A model generated the notes under the pieces. The model searched no databases and was not told where the DNA came from. It saw only the letters and a program-made list of their open reading frames with translations. 64,000 nt of DNA from UKL13-2 sp044229235 (GTDB lineage Bacteria > Pseudomonadota > Gammaproteobacteria > Burkholderiales > Usitatibacteraceae), in the NCBI GenBank assembly GCA_044229235.1, contig JBGATH010000020.1:13167-77166 (forward strand). The letters run 5' to 3'. Positions within the stretch are counted from its first letter, which is position 1. Every line of letters begins with the position of its first letter. Both the position numbers and the translations under genes were made by a program. Of this stretch, positions 31,297 to 40,337 are shown piece after piece.

Positions 31297-33339
31297 CTTT
31301 GCTCTGGCTGAAAGGTCCGGAAATTGCGCGGCAAATCCGCGGATCACGACTTCTGCGCCAAATTCGTTGAGGTGATCGATGTTGGCGTAGACCAGGCGGC
31401 CATCGACGCGCGCCCGGCAGGCCCGCCGGTCGCAGAGAATATCCTGCGGATCAAATAACGCCAGCGACGGATAGTCGCGCTGGATGCGCGCCAGCATTTC
31501 CCGGTGTGGCGCGGCCGTCCGGTCGATTTCGGCGCGCGGCATTTCACAAGGCTCCATGGCCGGCTGGTGCAGCCGCAGCGGGCGCTGCTGACATTTGGTT
31601 GGGGGAAACGTCAATTCAGGCGTGTTGGTAAAGACGATCACGCGCTTGCCGGCCGCGAACAGTTTGTCCAGCGTCTGGCGCATGGCCAGCTCAACCAGGG
31701 CGAGATTGCGTTCGGCGTCGGTCGCCGGCCGGGCGCGCAATGCTGGGGGCAAGCGATTGGCCTCAGGATGAATCAGGTCACGCAGGCCCTGGAATTGCGC
31801 AATGAGAAGGACCATGTCGACACCCGGGTCGCCGACGATCCTCTCCAGCGCGGCATTGACCTGTGCGGGACAACCCTGCGGCGGATAACCGGGCGAATGC
31901 TGGTCGAGATTCCAGAACGGCCGGCAGCCGGCACGAAAGCTGATGAGTAGCTGGCGGCCCTTCTGAAAGTAATGGCTGCGCAGCGCTTCGTCGTACATCT
32001 GCGCATGACTGTCGCCGATCAGCGCCGCCTTGCGCTCGGCGGTGAACCCCGGCGGCACGTACACGCGTGCCGCCGCAGGGTGCTGGTAAACGTTGTCGAA
32101 TACCGGAAAACGCGAGTACACGCCGCCGGAACGGTGTATGAGCAGCGCGGCCGCGCCGATCAGCGCCAGCAGGGCGATCAGGACGAACGGCATGAGCCTG
32201 ACTTTTGACCATGCGCCGAAGCGCAGCGGTCGCTCGAGGAAGTGATAGCACGCGGCAGCGACGACAAAGCTTGCCACGATCATGCCCAGCTTCATGCCGA
32301 TGGTCGGGTCGGCCTGATCGTAAATGCGAGCCAGCGACAGCAGCGGCCAGTGCCACAGGTAAAGCGGATAACTGATCAGGCCGACGTACACCAGCACCGG
32401 GTTGGCCAGAAACCGGCGATTCGCCAACGCCTGTGGACCGGCCGCGATCAGCAGCAGTGACCCCGCTGTCGGCAACAGCGCCCACGGCGCGGGGAACGGC
32501 AAGCTCTTGTCGATTGCCAGGAAGGCCACCAGCAGCAGCGACAGCCCGGCCAACGAGGCGAGGTTTTGCCCGATTGCCGCGCGCGGCTGCGCGGTAGGGG
32601 CGCGTTCTGCCAAGCCGGCGTTCGCGTGCCGCGCGTGCAACCGGCTCAGCTCCCCATACGCGAACAGCGCGCCGACGAGCAGTTCCCAGAGCCGGCTGAA
32701 CAGGTGGTAGTAGGCCCAGCCGGCATGGTTATCGACCCGGGCGAGACTGGCCGCAAACGACGCGATCATGGCCACTGCTAGCAGCGTGAACGCGCCGCGC
32801 CGGCGGCGAATGGACGCAATGATGAGCAGGGGAAACAGCAGGTAGAACTGCTCCTCCACACCCAGGGACCACAGGTTCAGCAGGGGCTTGAGCTCAGCCG
32901 CCACATCCCAGTAGCCCACTTCGCGCCAGAACTGCCAGTTGGAAATGAACACCGAGGCGCCGGCGACATGTTTGGCGAGGAACGAATATTCTTCGGGGAG
33001 CAGCGTCCACCAGCCAATCAGCAGCAGGCTGACCAGAAGCACGATGAGCGCCGGAAAAATGCGCTTGATGCGTCGCGTGAAATAAGTCCACACCCGGTAG
33101 CGGCCGGCATGAATTTCGATGAACGTGGAGCGGGCGATCAGGTAGCCGGAGATGACGAAGAACACATCGACTCCGGCAAATCCGCCCGGCAACAGCGCGT
33201 TGAAGTAGTGCGTGACGATAACCGCGAGCACCGCCAGCGCTTTTAGGCCATCGATGTCGGGGCGGTACTGGCGGATGGCCGACTGCGGCGCCGCCAGGTC
33301 TTGCTGCAGGAAGGATCCGGCGAAACGAAAAGCGGTCAT
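31291..33339 (-). CDS. OafA/YrhL-type membrane O-acyltransferase with SGNH domain
   Basis: A 682-residue protein. Residues about 25-385 are an acyltransferase-3 membrane domain (YRPDIDGLKALAVLAVIVTHY, GVDVFFVISGYLIAR, NLWSLGVEEQFYLLFPLL). Residues about 430-675 are a periplasmic SGNH hydrolase-like domain opening ALIGDSHAQMYDEAL, with a late HLNEFG that may supply the catalytic His. Such fusions acetylate cell-surface polysaccharide, LPS or peptidoglycan. The gene stands alone, so the glycan substrate is unknown. Confidence 0.9.
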   Translation of the reverse strand: MTAFRFAGSFLQQDLAAPQSAIRQYRPDIDGLKALAVLAVIVTHYFNALLPGGFAGVDVFFVISGYLIARSTFIEIHAGRYRVWTYFTRRIKRIFPALIVLLVSLLLIGWWTLLPEEYSFLAKHVAGASVFISNWQFWREVGYWDVAAELKPLLNLWSLGVEEQFYLLFPLLIIASIRRRRGAFTLLAVAMIASFAASLARVDNHAGWAYYHLFSRLWELLVGALFAYGELSRLHARHANAGLAERAPTAQPRAAIGQNLASLAGLSLLLVAFLAIDKSLPFPAPWALLPTAGSLLLIAAGPQALANRRFLANPVLVYVGLISYPLYLWHWPLLSLARIYDQADPTIGMKLGMIVASFVVAAACYHFLERPLRFGAWSKVRLMPFVLIALLALIGAAALLIHRSGGVYSRFPVFDNVYQHPAAARVYVPPGFTAERKAALIGDSHAQMYDEALRSHYFQKGRQLLISFRAGCRPFWNLDQHSPGYPPQGCPAQVNAALERIVGDPGVDMVLLIAQFQGLRDLIHPEANRLPPALRARPATDAERNLALVELAMRQTLDKLFAAGKRVIVFTNTPELTFPPTKCQQRPLRLHQPAMEPCEMPRAEIDRTAAPHREMLARIQRDYPSLALFDPQDILCDRRACRARVDGRLVYANIDHLNEFGAEVVIRGFAAQFPDLSARAKQ

Positions 33340-33390
33340 GGGGGCGCCAGCCTGCGCAACGGAGCGCGCCGGTCCAAAGAGGTAATCGGC

Positions 33391-35082
33391 CTAGAAACTG
33401 AACTCGGTTCTCACCAGAAACTGGGTGGACTTGATATTGCCCTGACGCTGCAACGGCGTTGCCACATCGAGGTGCAGCATGTTCGCGAAGGCTGCGCGAT
33501 CAATCGCAATGCGCAGGCCGACACCGGCATCGCTCAGCCAGCCGCCATTGATGGTGTTCTGGTTGGGCCCGCCCCAGGCGCGACCCACGTCCACGAAGGC
33601 GGCAGCGCCGATGCGAAACAGCCGGAACGGATACCAGGTGGTGTAGAGCCGCTGTTCGAAAGTGGCAAGCACACGCTTGTTGCCTGCCTGGTAACGATCC
33701 GGATAACCACGAAGACCGTTGCTGCCGCCCAGCAGCAACTGGTCGGCGACGCCGCCGTTGCGCACGTGGTCGGCGGCCAGGGATGCGTAGAACAGCCAAC
33801 GCGGGCTTTCCGGCACGAAATAGCGAACACTCGCGCCGGCCACGTCCATCAGCTCGCCGGTGGTGGCCACGCGCCGGTCCCAGCGCGCCGCAGTAAGCAG
33901 GTTATGGTCGCCGCCCGGGGTAAAACCGCGACTCACCGAAGTCGAGAACAGCCAGGCCGATTGCGTCGCACCGAGGCCCGTCGCGTTACGCGCCACCTGC
34001 AAGCGCAGGTTCAGGCCGTTGGCAATGAATTCCGAGCGGGCGATCTGGCTGCGGTTGAAGAGTTTCAGATAGCGATCTTCAATCAGTTCATAGCGGACGT
34101 ATGCTGCGCGCTGTTCCTGGTCCACCGGTAGCGGCAGAGGTGGTGTCTTGCCCGGCTCGACTCGATAGTTGTCATCGTTACGCAGCAGGCCGGCCGTGAA
34201 GCGCTGCGTCCAGCCGTTCACCAGCCCCGGCGACCAGCCGCCAAAAACTTCGCCGGCTCGCGTCCGGTGCCGGTAATCGGCAACCAGTTCGCCGGTGTTG
34301 TAGATGCTGTCGAGGCGATCCTGCGTATCCCAGGTCGCGCCTGCCGCCCAGCGCGCATCCAGCGACGGGAAGCCGCGTACCGCCGACATGGTGCGGCGCG
34401 AGCCGTCGTTGAACTGCCCGCGCACATATTGCAGGTCAGTCCATCCATCAAAAGCCCGCGCATAGCCGATTTCGAACTGGGAGCCATGCCGGTCAATATC
34501 GCTGCGGCGGGAAATGCCAAGCCGGGCGCCGGTGCCGAGCAGGTTGTATTCGGAGATTTCCAGGTTGGTCTTGTTGTTTCCGCCGGTACGCGACACGCTG
34601 GCGCCGACATCGAGGCTCCAGGTGTCGCGCGTCCGGACTTCAATATCGACCGCCCCATCGCTGAGGTTGATCGCCTTGATGTGTACGTCGTACAAGTAGC
34701 GCACGCTGCGCAGGATACGTTCGGTTTCATCGATTTTCTGGCACGAAACCGTCTCGCCGGCTTGAAACAGCAACACCCGCCTGATCACGTCCTCGCGGGT
34801 TTGAATATGCAGCCGGTTGACCAACATGTACAAACGGTTGTTCTCGGCGCTGTCGTCTGGATCAAAAATGTTCTGCGCGATCACCCGCACGCTGCGGATC
34901 TTCACGCCCTGGCTTTCCAGAGCCGCAAAGTCGGCGGAAGCGTCGGGGCGCCCGGCAACCTGTGCCGACGCGGGGGAAGGAACAAGCAGGCTGAACATCA
35001 GCAGAGCGATCGCTGCCAACGCAACTCGGCCGAAATCCGGCCGGCGGCATTCGCGATCAAGCTGGGAGGTTCGGAAGGGCAT
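33391..35082 (-). CDS. Omp85-like outer-membrane beta-barrel protein
   Basis: A 563-residue protein with a signal region ending SPASAQ, a POTRA-like segment (about residues 55-155, including LLFQAGETVSCQKIDETERILRS) and a C-terminal barrel that contains GSNGLRGYPDRYQ, the conserved GLRGY-type motif of the BamA/TamA/TpsB superfamily, and ends in TEFSF with a terminal aromatic residue. It has too few POTRA domains for BamA. It may insert or secrete an outer-membrane partner, which is not visible. It precedes the acyltransferase gene in the same direction by 51 bp. Confidence 0.82.
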   Translation of the reverse strand: MPFRTSQLDRECRRPDFGRVALAAIALLMFSLLVPSPASAQVAGRPDASADFAALESQGVKIRSVRVIAQNIFDPDDSAENNRLYMLVNRLHIQTREDVIRRVLLFQAGETVSCQKIDETERILRSVRYLYDVHIKAINLSDGAVDIEVRTRDTWSLDVGASVSRTGGNNKTNLEISEYNLLGTGARLGISRRSDIDRHGSQFEIGYARAFDGWTDLQYVRGQFNDGSRRTMSAVRGFPSLDARWAAGATWDTQDRLDSIYNTGELVADYRHRTRAGEVFGGWSPGLVNGWTQRFTAGLLRNDDNYRVEPGKTPPLPLPVDQEQRAAYVRYELIEDRYLKLFNRSQIARSEFIANGLNLRLQVARNATGLGATQSAWLFSTSVSRGFTPGGDHNLLTAARWDRRVATTGELMDVAGASVRYFVPESPRWLFYASLAADHVRNGGVADQLLLGGSNGLRGYPDRYQAGNKRVLATFEQRLYTTWYPFRLFRIGAAAFVDVGRAWGGPNQNTINGGWLSDAGVGLRIAIDRAAFANMLHLDVATPLQRQGNIKSTQFLVRTEFSF

Positions 35083-35289
35083 GACGATGACCAGGCGGGG
35101 TGCGGGGTAAGGATCACCATCACTCTACCGCGTGTCAGCCCGGCGTGGCGGCCGCGTGCGACCGGGCGGCGCGCCAGTCAGCCTCCCAGCACAGGTTGCT
35201 GCTTGATGCTCGCCTCACTCTTGAAACTGGCGAGACCGTTGAAGCCAGTGTCACCGCCCAATTCAGCTAGAATCGCGGCAGTCGCAAAG

Positions 35290-35307
35290 CTGTCACCAAG
35301 TTGTCAT
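35290..35307 (+). promoter_or_regulatory. Pho-box-like direct repeat before the phosphate genes
   Basis: CTGTCAC and TTGTCAT are separated by 4 bp, the geometry of a PhoB half-site pair. It ends only 19 bp before the ATG at 35327, too close for a standard promoter. It may therefore repress, or be coincidental. The rest of 35083-35326 holds one further TGTCACC at 35249 and no clear promoter. Confidence 0.35.
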
Positions 35308-35326
35308 ATCCCAGCGGAGGTGCACC

Positions 35327-35953
35327 ATGTTCGGACGATTGATGCCCAAGGAAGGGCGTTTTTTCGATTACTTCAATGACCATGCCTCGCTGGTGCTGGA
35401 AGGTGCGCAGGAATTGAACGCCTTTTTCTCGGACATGGGTAACCGGGAAGCGCACGCCCAAAACGTGGCGTCGATCGAAAAGAAAGCCGACAAGATCACG
35501 CACGAAACCATTCACCTTCTGCACCAGACCTTCATCACGCCGCTGGATCGCGAAGACATTCACAAGCTGATCAGCCGCATGGATGACATTCTCGACCTGA
35601 TGGAGGATGTGGCCGAATGCGTGATGCTTTACGACGTCCGGGAAGTCACCGATGCAGCACGGCGCCTGGCCGACATCTGCGTCAGCTGCGCGGCCAAGGT
35701 CAAGCAGGCGGTGAGCCTGCTCTCAAACATGGATAACGCGGAAGCGATCCTCAAGATCTGCAGCGAAATAGACCAGCTTGAATCGGAGGCGGACCGCGTG
35801 ATGCGCTCGGCCATGTCGAAGCTGTTTCGCGACGAGCCCGACACCCGGCAGCTCATCAAGCTGAAGGCCATTTACGAGCTGCTGGAAACCGTTACCGATC
35901 GCGCCGAGGATACCGCCAACGTCATCGAAGGCATCGTGCTCGAGAACGCCTGA
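35327..35953 (+). CDS. DUF47/PhoU-like regulator of phosphate transport
   Basis: A 208-residue all-helical PhoU-like protein (RFFDYFNDHASLVLEGAQEL, DREDIHKLISRMDDILDLMEDVAECV, with an acidic metal-binding pattern in helix repeats). DUF47 proteins sit in front of PiT transporters and modulate their activity. The ATG at 35327 follows CGGAGG, and the pit gene starts 26 bp downstream. Confidence 0.9.
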   Translation: MFGRLMPKEGRFFDYFNDHASLVLEGAQELNAFFSDMGNREAHAQNVASIEKKADKITHETIHLLHQTFITPLDREDIHKLISRMDDILDLMEDVAECVMLYDVREVTDAARRLADICVSCAAKVKQAVSLLSNMDNAEAILKICSEIDQLESEADRVMRSAMSKLFRDEPDTRQLIKLKAIYELLETVTDRAEDTANVIEGIVLENA

Positions 35954-35979
35954 AACGCTGGAGCCAACCGGAGTCGCGC

Positions 35980-36990
35980 ATGGGATCGGTGTCGATCAGT
36001 TTCGAGATGATTGTGTTCCTGATCGCGCTCGCGCTGATCTTTGACTTCATGAACGGCTTTCACGATGCGGCGAATTCGATCGCCACCATCGTCTCCACCG
36101 GCGTACTGAAGCCGCAATACGCCGTAGTTTGGGCGGCCTTTTTCAATTTCGTCGCCATCCTCGTGTTCCAGCTCAAGGTTGCGGCGACCGTCGGCAAGGG
36201 CACCATTGATCCGATGGTGGTTGACCATTTCGTGATCATGGGCGCCCTGATGGGCGCCATCACCTGGAACCTGATCACCTGGTACTACGGCATTCCCTCG
36301 TCGTCCTCGCATGCCCTGATCGGCGGCCTGATCGGCGCGGCGGTCGCCAAGGCCGGGACCGGCTCATTGGTCTCGAGCGGCGTGATGAAGACGGTATTGT
36401 TCATCTTTGTCTCGCCCTTCCTGGGATTCCTGCTCGGCGCCATCCTGATGGTCGGTGTGTCCTGGCTGTTGCGGCGAACCGCGCCGCGCCGGGTGGATCG
36501 GTGGTTTCGCCGACTGCAGCTGGTCTCGGCGTCGCTGTACAGCCTGGGCCATGGCGGCAACGATGCGCAAAAAACCATTGGCATCATCTGGATGCTGCTG
36601 ATTGCCGCAGGCATGACCGGCTCCAAGGATCCGGTGCCGATGTGGGTGATTGTGATGTGCTACATGGCCATCGCCATGGGTACGCTGTTCGGCGGCTGGC
36701 GCATCGTCAAGACCATGGGTCAGCGCATCACCAAGCTCAAGCCGATCGGCGGTTTTTGCGCCGAGACCGGCGGCGCCATCACCCTGTTCATTGCCACCGC
36801 CATGGGCGTGCCGGTTTCGACCACGCACACCATCACCGGAGCCATTGTCGGCGTCGGTGCGGCCAAGCAGGTGAAGGCGGTACGCTGGGGTGTAGCCGGG
36901 GGAATCGTCTGGGCCTGGATTCTCACCATCTCCTGCTCGGCCTTCGTCGCGGCCGTTTCCTGGTATCTGGCTACCCAGTTTCTCGGCTAG
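35980..36990 (+). CDS. pit: PiT-family inorganic phosphate transporter
   Basis: A 336-residue PiT (PF01384) low-affinity phosphate:cation symporter. The duplicated signature appears as DFMNGFHDAANSIATIV near residue 26 and as SLGHGGNDAQKTIG near 188. Ten or so hydrophobic helices, ending IVWAWILTISCSAFVAAVSW, complete the inner-membrane protein. It pairs with the DUF47 gene upstream. Repeat copy D begins directly after the TAG. Confidence 0.94.
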   Translation: MGSVSISFEMIVFLIALALIFDFMNGFHDAANSIATIVSTGVLKPQYAVVWAAFFNFVAILVFQLKVAATVGKGTIDPMVVDHFVIMGALMGAITWNLITWYYGIPSSSSHALIGGLIGAAVAKAGTGSLVSSGVMKTVLFIFVSPFLGFLLGAILMVGVSWLLRRTAPRRVDRWFRRLQLVSASLYSLGHGGNDAQKTIGIIWMLLIAAGMTGSKDPVPMWVIVMCYMAIAMGTLFGGWRIVKTMGQRITKLKPIGGFCAETGGAITLFIATAMGVPVSTTHTITGAIVGVGAAKQVKAVRWGVAGGIVWAWILTISCSAFVAAVSWYLATQFLG

Positions 36991-39693
36991 CAAACTCAAG
37001 CACTGGCGCGGCTTCCAGGCATTTTTCGCCTCGGGAGCCCCGCCAGTGCTCGTTCTATGCGCACCGCAGCAGGGATTGGTTGGGTTCGGCGGCGGCAGCT
37101 GATCGACCACAAACGCCGCGAACGGTTCCGGATGATGTACGAAATACCCCTGGGCGAAGTCGACGCCGATCGCGCGCATCTGCGCCAGGGTCTCCTCGGT
37201 TTCCACGAATTCGGCGATGGTTTTCATGCCCATCACATGGCCGATGCGATTGATCGACTCGACCATCGACAAGTCGGTGGTGTCGGTCGCCGCGCCTTTG
37301 ACGAACAGGCCGTCAATTTTCAGGTAGTCCACCGGCATGTTCTTGAGGTAGGCGAATGAGGACAGCCCGCTGCCGAAATCATCCAGCGCAAACCGGCAGC
37401 CGCGCGCTTTCAGTTGCGCCATGAAGCGCGCCACCCGGGCAACATTGGAAATGGCGGCTGTTTCGGTGATTTCAAAACACAGCTGCGAAGGATTGGCGCC
37501 GCTGGCATCGAATTCGGCGAGCACAAAGTCAAGGAAGCTCTCGTCGCTGAGGCTCACGCCGGAAAGATTGACTGCGAAGCGCGAACGACGGCATAGGGCC
37601 GCTTCCGCGCTGTTGCCGCCGTCGTGGTAGGCGATGCAGTGCAGCACCCGTTTGATCACCCAGCGATCGACTGCCGCCATCAACTGGTAACGCTCGGCGG
37701 CCGGGATGAATGCCATTGGCGGCACGACGCGATTATGCTCGTCGCGCAATCGCAGCAACACCTCGACGTAGTCCAGGCAATCGGTATCGCCGCTCAGCTG
37801 TAGCGCGCGTTGGAACACCAGGAAAAAGCGATTCTCCTCAACACTTTTCACGAGGCGCGACGCCCAGCCCATTTCGCCCTGTCGAAACGAGACCTCGGCG
37901 TCGGCCAGGTGAAAAACCTGCACCTGGTTGCGCCCCTTGTCCTTGGCCATGAAGCACGCCGTATCGGCAGCGGACATGACGGCTTCGACGCTTTCGCTGT
38001 GAGCGGAGATTTCAGCAACACCGAAACTGGCGCTCACCGAGAACAAGCGGTCCTGCCAGACGAAACGAAACGCGCGGATCGCGTCGAGCAACTGCGTGGC
38101 GATCTGGCGCGCACTGGCCACGTCACAGCCTTCCAGCAGCACGCCGAACTCGTCACCGCCAAGGCGGGCCAGCGTGTCGGACTTGCGCATGCGGGCACGC
38201 AGTTCCGCCGACAGTTGCCGCAGCAACTGGTCGCCGGCCTGGTGGCCACAGGAGTCGTTGACGATCTTGAACTGGTCGAGATCGAAGTAGAGCAGCGCGT
38301 GTCGCATATCCCGGGAGCACGCGGACGCGAGCAGCCTTCCCAGGAGGTTTTCGAACTCGCGGCGATTGACCAGGTCCGTCAGCGCATCGTGGCTCGCCTG
38401 CCACGACAGGGTCTGGGACAGTTCACGCGCGCTTGTCACATCGCGAAACACCAGCACAACACCCACCAGACTTTCGTCGCGGGCACGGATCGGTGCCGCG
38501 GAGTCCTCGACCGAGAATTCACGGCTGTCGCGGGAGATGAGGACCGTATTGTTGGCCAGGCCCGTGGTCTCGCCAGTACACAGTACGCGGTCGATGGGAC
38601 TCGCCACCGGCATACGGTCGTGTTCGGCAATGATGTGAAACACCTCCTGCGCAACGCGTCCCGTGGCCTGGTCTCGCGACCACCCGGTCAGGCGCTCTGC
38701 CACCGGGTTCAGGTAGGTGATGTGCCCGTTCGCATCCGTGGTGATCACGGCATCGCCGATTGAATCAAGCGTGATCTGCGCCAGTTCCTTCTCGCGGTAC
38801 AGGGCCTCCTCGGCCTCCTTGCGTGCGCTGATGTCATGGGCATTAACCACAAATACCGGGCGCCCCTGCTGCCGCGCCAGCTGCACGCGACCTTCAGCCC
38901 AGTAAACACTCCCGCCCTTTCGCCGCACGGCGACATCAATCAGCGCCACCTCCCGTTCGCCGCGCAGCAGCGGGCCCTGAAACTGCCTGCGGCGCTCCTC
39001 GTTCCAGCCGACAACAAAGCAATCGGCGGTGCAGCCAACGATCTCGCCGAGTGTGTAGCCAAGATTCTGGCAAGCGCCGCGGTTGGCGTGCAGCAGGCGA
39101 TGTGTTTGCGCGTCGAATACCAGCACCTCCGCGAGCGAGTCCTCGATCATCTCGCCCAGCCAGGTCGCGTTCTCTTCATGGCGGCGCGCATCGAACAGCC
39201 GCATTACCACGTCGGTCAGCTGGCTCAGGGCCTTGCGCTGCGACGTGTTGAGCACGCGCGGGCGCTGGTCCATCACGCACAGCGCCCCGACCGCGAGCCC
39301 GGTATCGGCGAGTAGCGGCATGCCCGCGTAGAAGCGAATTCCGGGTTCGCGCGCCACCAGTGGATCGGCGTGAAACCGCAGGTCGTGCATCGCATCCGAG
39401 ACTTCGAGCGGGGCGGCGCTGTTTACCACCGTGCCGCAAAATCCGATTTCTCGCGGCAGTTCGCGAAACGGCAAGTGGCCGTAGCAGGACTTAAACCATT
39501 GCCGGCGTTCATCCTGCAGGCTGATGACAGCGTACGGCGTGTCGCAGATCTGCGCCAGCAACGCCGTCACTTCGTCGAAGATTATTTCCGGCGCGGTATC
39601 GAGGAGGTTGTAGCTGTAAAGGGTTCGCAGGCGTTCGCGCTCACGCGGGTGGGCGTCCGCGACGGTTGCAGCGACTGACAATTGCATCAACAT
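36364..39693 (-). CDS. GAF-PAS-PAS-GGDEF-EAL cyclic-di-GMP protein with an antisense C-terminal extension
   Basis: Residues about 20-170 form a GAF domain, 180-295 and 305-425 two PAS domains, 435-600 a GGDEF domain with an intact active site (ARLGGDEFGVLLEG), and 620-870 an EAL domain (YVEVLLRL for EALLR, FEITETAAISN, DDFGSGLSSFAYLK). It can make c-di-GMP; the EAL side has the catalytic glutamate with Val in place of Ala in the signature. The recognised protein ends near residue 875 (about 37070). The frame then stays open through repeat copy D and 627 bp antisense to pit, giving a low-complexity tail to 36364 that is probably not a real domain. The true C-terminus is uncertain. Confidence 0.85.
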   Translation of the reverse strand: MLMQLSVAATVADAHPRERERLRTLYSYNLLDTAPEIIFDEVTALLAQICDTPYAVISLQDERRQWFKSCYGHLPFRELPREIGFCGTVVNSAAPLEVSDAMHDLRFHADPLVAREPGIRFYAGMPLLADTGLAVGALCVMDQRPRVLNTSQRKALSQLTDVVMRLFDARRHEENATWLGEMIEDSLAEVLVFDAQTHRLLHANRGACQNLGYTLGEIVGCTADCFVVGWNEERRRQFQGPLLRGEREVALIDVAVRRKGGSVYWAEGRVQLARQQGRPVFVVNAHDISARKEAEEALYREKELAQITLDSIGDAVITTDANGHITYLNPVAERLTGWSRDQATGRVAQEVFHIIAEHDRMPVASPIDRVLCTGETTGLANNTVLISRDSREFSVEDSAAPIRARDESLVGVVLVFRDVTSARELSQTLSWQASHDALTDLVNRREFENLLGRLLASACSRDMRHALLYFDLDQFKIVNDSCGHQAGDQLLRQLSAELRARMRKSDTLARLGGDEFGVLLEGCDVASARQIATQLLDAIRAFRFVWQDRLFSVSASFGVAEISAHSESVEAVMSAADTACFMAKDKGRNQVQVFHLADAEVSFRQGEMGWASRLVKSVEENRFFLVFQRALQLSGDTDCLDYVEVLLRLRDEHNRVVPPMAFIPAAERYQLMAAVDRWVIKRVLHCIAYHDGGNSAEAALCRRSRFAVNLSGVSLSDESFLDFVLAEFDASGANPSQLCFEITETAAISNVARVARFMAQLKARGCRFALDDFGSGLSSFAYLKNMPVDYLKIDGLFVKGAATDTTDLSMVESINRIGHVMGMKTIAEFVETEETLAQMRAIGVDFAQGYFVHHPEPFAAFVVDQLPPPNPTNPCCGAHRTSTGGAPEAKNAWKPRQCLSLLAEKLGSQIPGNGRDEGRAGDGENPGPDDSPGYTPAYRLHLLGRTDADNGSGDGVRGRNRHAHGGGNEQGDGAAGLGAKTADRLELGDALTHGLDDAPAAEQRTHGDGHVAHHNHPHRHRILGAGHACGNQQHPDDANGFLRIVAAMAQAVQRRRDQLQSAKPPIHPARRGSPQQPGHTDHQDGAEQESQEGRDKDEQYRLHHAARDQ
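36991..37062. repeat. Palindromic intergenic repeat, copy D
   Basis: AGCACTGGCG (36999-37008) and CGCCAGTGCT (37041-37050) are perfect complements. GGCT/AGCC and AGGC/GCCT pairs nest inside around ATTTTTC, and TTCTATGC forms the right flank. It lies immediately after pit and appears to have removed or bypassed the original stop of the opposite GGDEF/EAL gene. Confidence 0.82.
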
Positions 39694-39851
39694 GGTGAAC
39701 CCCGCGAAGTACAGGTTCCCCCGTTGGTCGAATGCACACCCTCGGGATTACAGCGGGCCCGTTTATCACGGCCGGTTGATCGCGCCTCCCGCCTGAGGCC
39801 GCGCCAGGCTGCCGCGGCCAGGGAAACCTGTTTGCGCGCCTGCGACCGCGT

Positions 39852-40337
39852 TCAGCGTGCCGGCATCAGTTCGCTAGCGTGGCGCCTTGCGCTGTGGCTG
39901 CGGACGAAAATGAGGCAGCCTTCGGGGCTGACGATCTTGCCGTGGCGTTGGCCTTTGCCGATGCGATGGTAGTCGCCCGCGCAAATTTTTTCATCGTCAA
40001 GGTAGCACCAGCCCTGCAAAACAATGGCCTCTTCGTCACCGGTCTGGATATGCGAGGGAATGGTCCCGCCGCGCCCGAACCGGGCCAGCCAGCTTCGGGT
40101 TTGACCATCGTCGAACAGGATGCGCATGTCCACGTTTGGCGCGAAATTGATCCAGTCGCCGGTACCGGCGCGAAGCAGAATCTGGTCCTTGTCGGCAGCT
40201 TGTGTTTTGCGCAGCAGGGCGGCGCGCATCGCGGCGGCGCGTCGCGGGGCCGGCGCTTTCGCCGGCAGGGCACTGAGCAGTTCAACCATCAGATCGGGAG
40301 GAATCACCGGGGATTGGGCGGGTTTGGCCATGCTCAT
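39852..40337 (-). CDS. Cupin (ChrR-like) probable anti-sigma factor
   Basis: A 161-residue protein: a short helical N-terminus and a cupin barrel (FGRGGTIPSHIQTGDEEAIVLQG ... GDYHRIGKGQRHG), with His and Glu available as metal ligands. It overlaps the upstream sigma-factor gene by 4 nt, as ChrR anti-sigma factors do. The HxxxCxxC zinc motif of the classical ChrR N-terminal domain is not seen, so it may sense through the cupin alone. The 158 bp from 39694 to 39851 hold no feature I recognise. Confidence 0.75.
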   Translation of the reverse strand: MSMAKPAQSPVIPPDLMVELLSALPAKAPAPRRAAAMRAALLRKTQAADKDQILLRAGTGDWINFAPNVDMRILFDDGQTRSWLARFGRGGTIPSHIQTGDEEAIVLQGWCYLDDEKICAGDYHRIGKGQRHGKIVSPEGCLIFVRSHSARRHASELMPAR

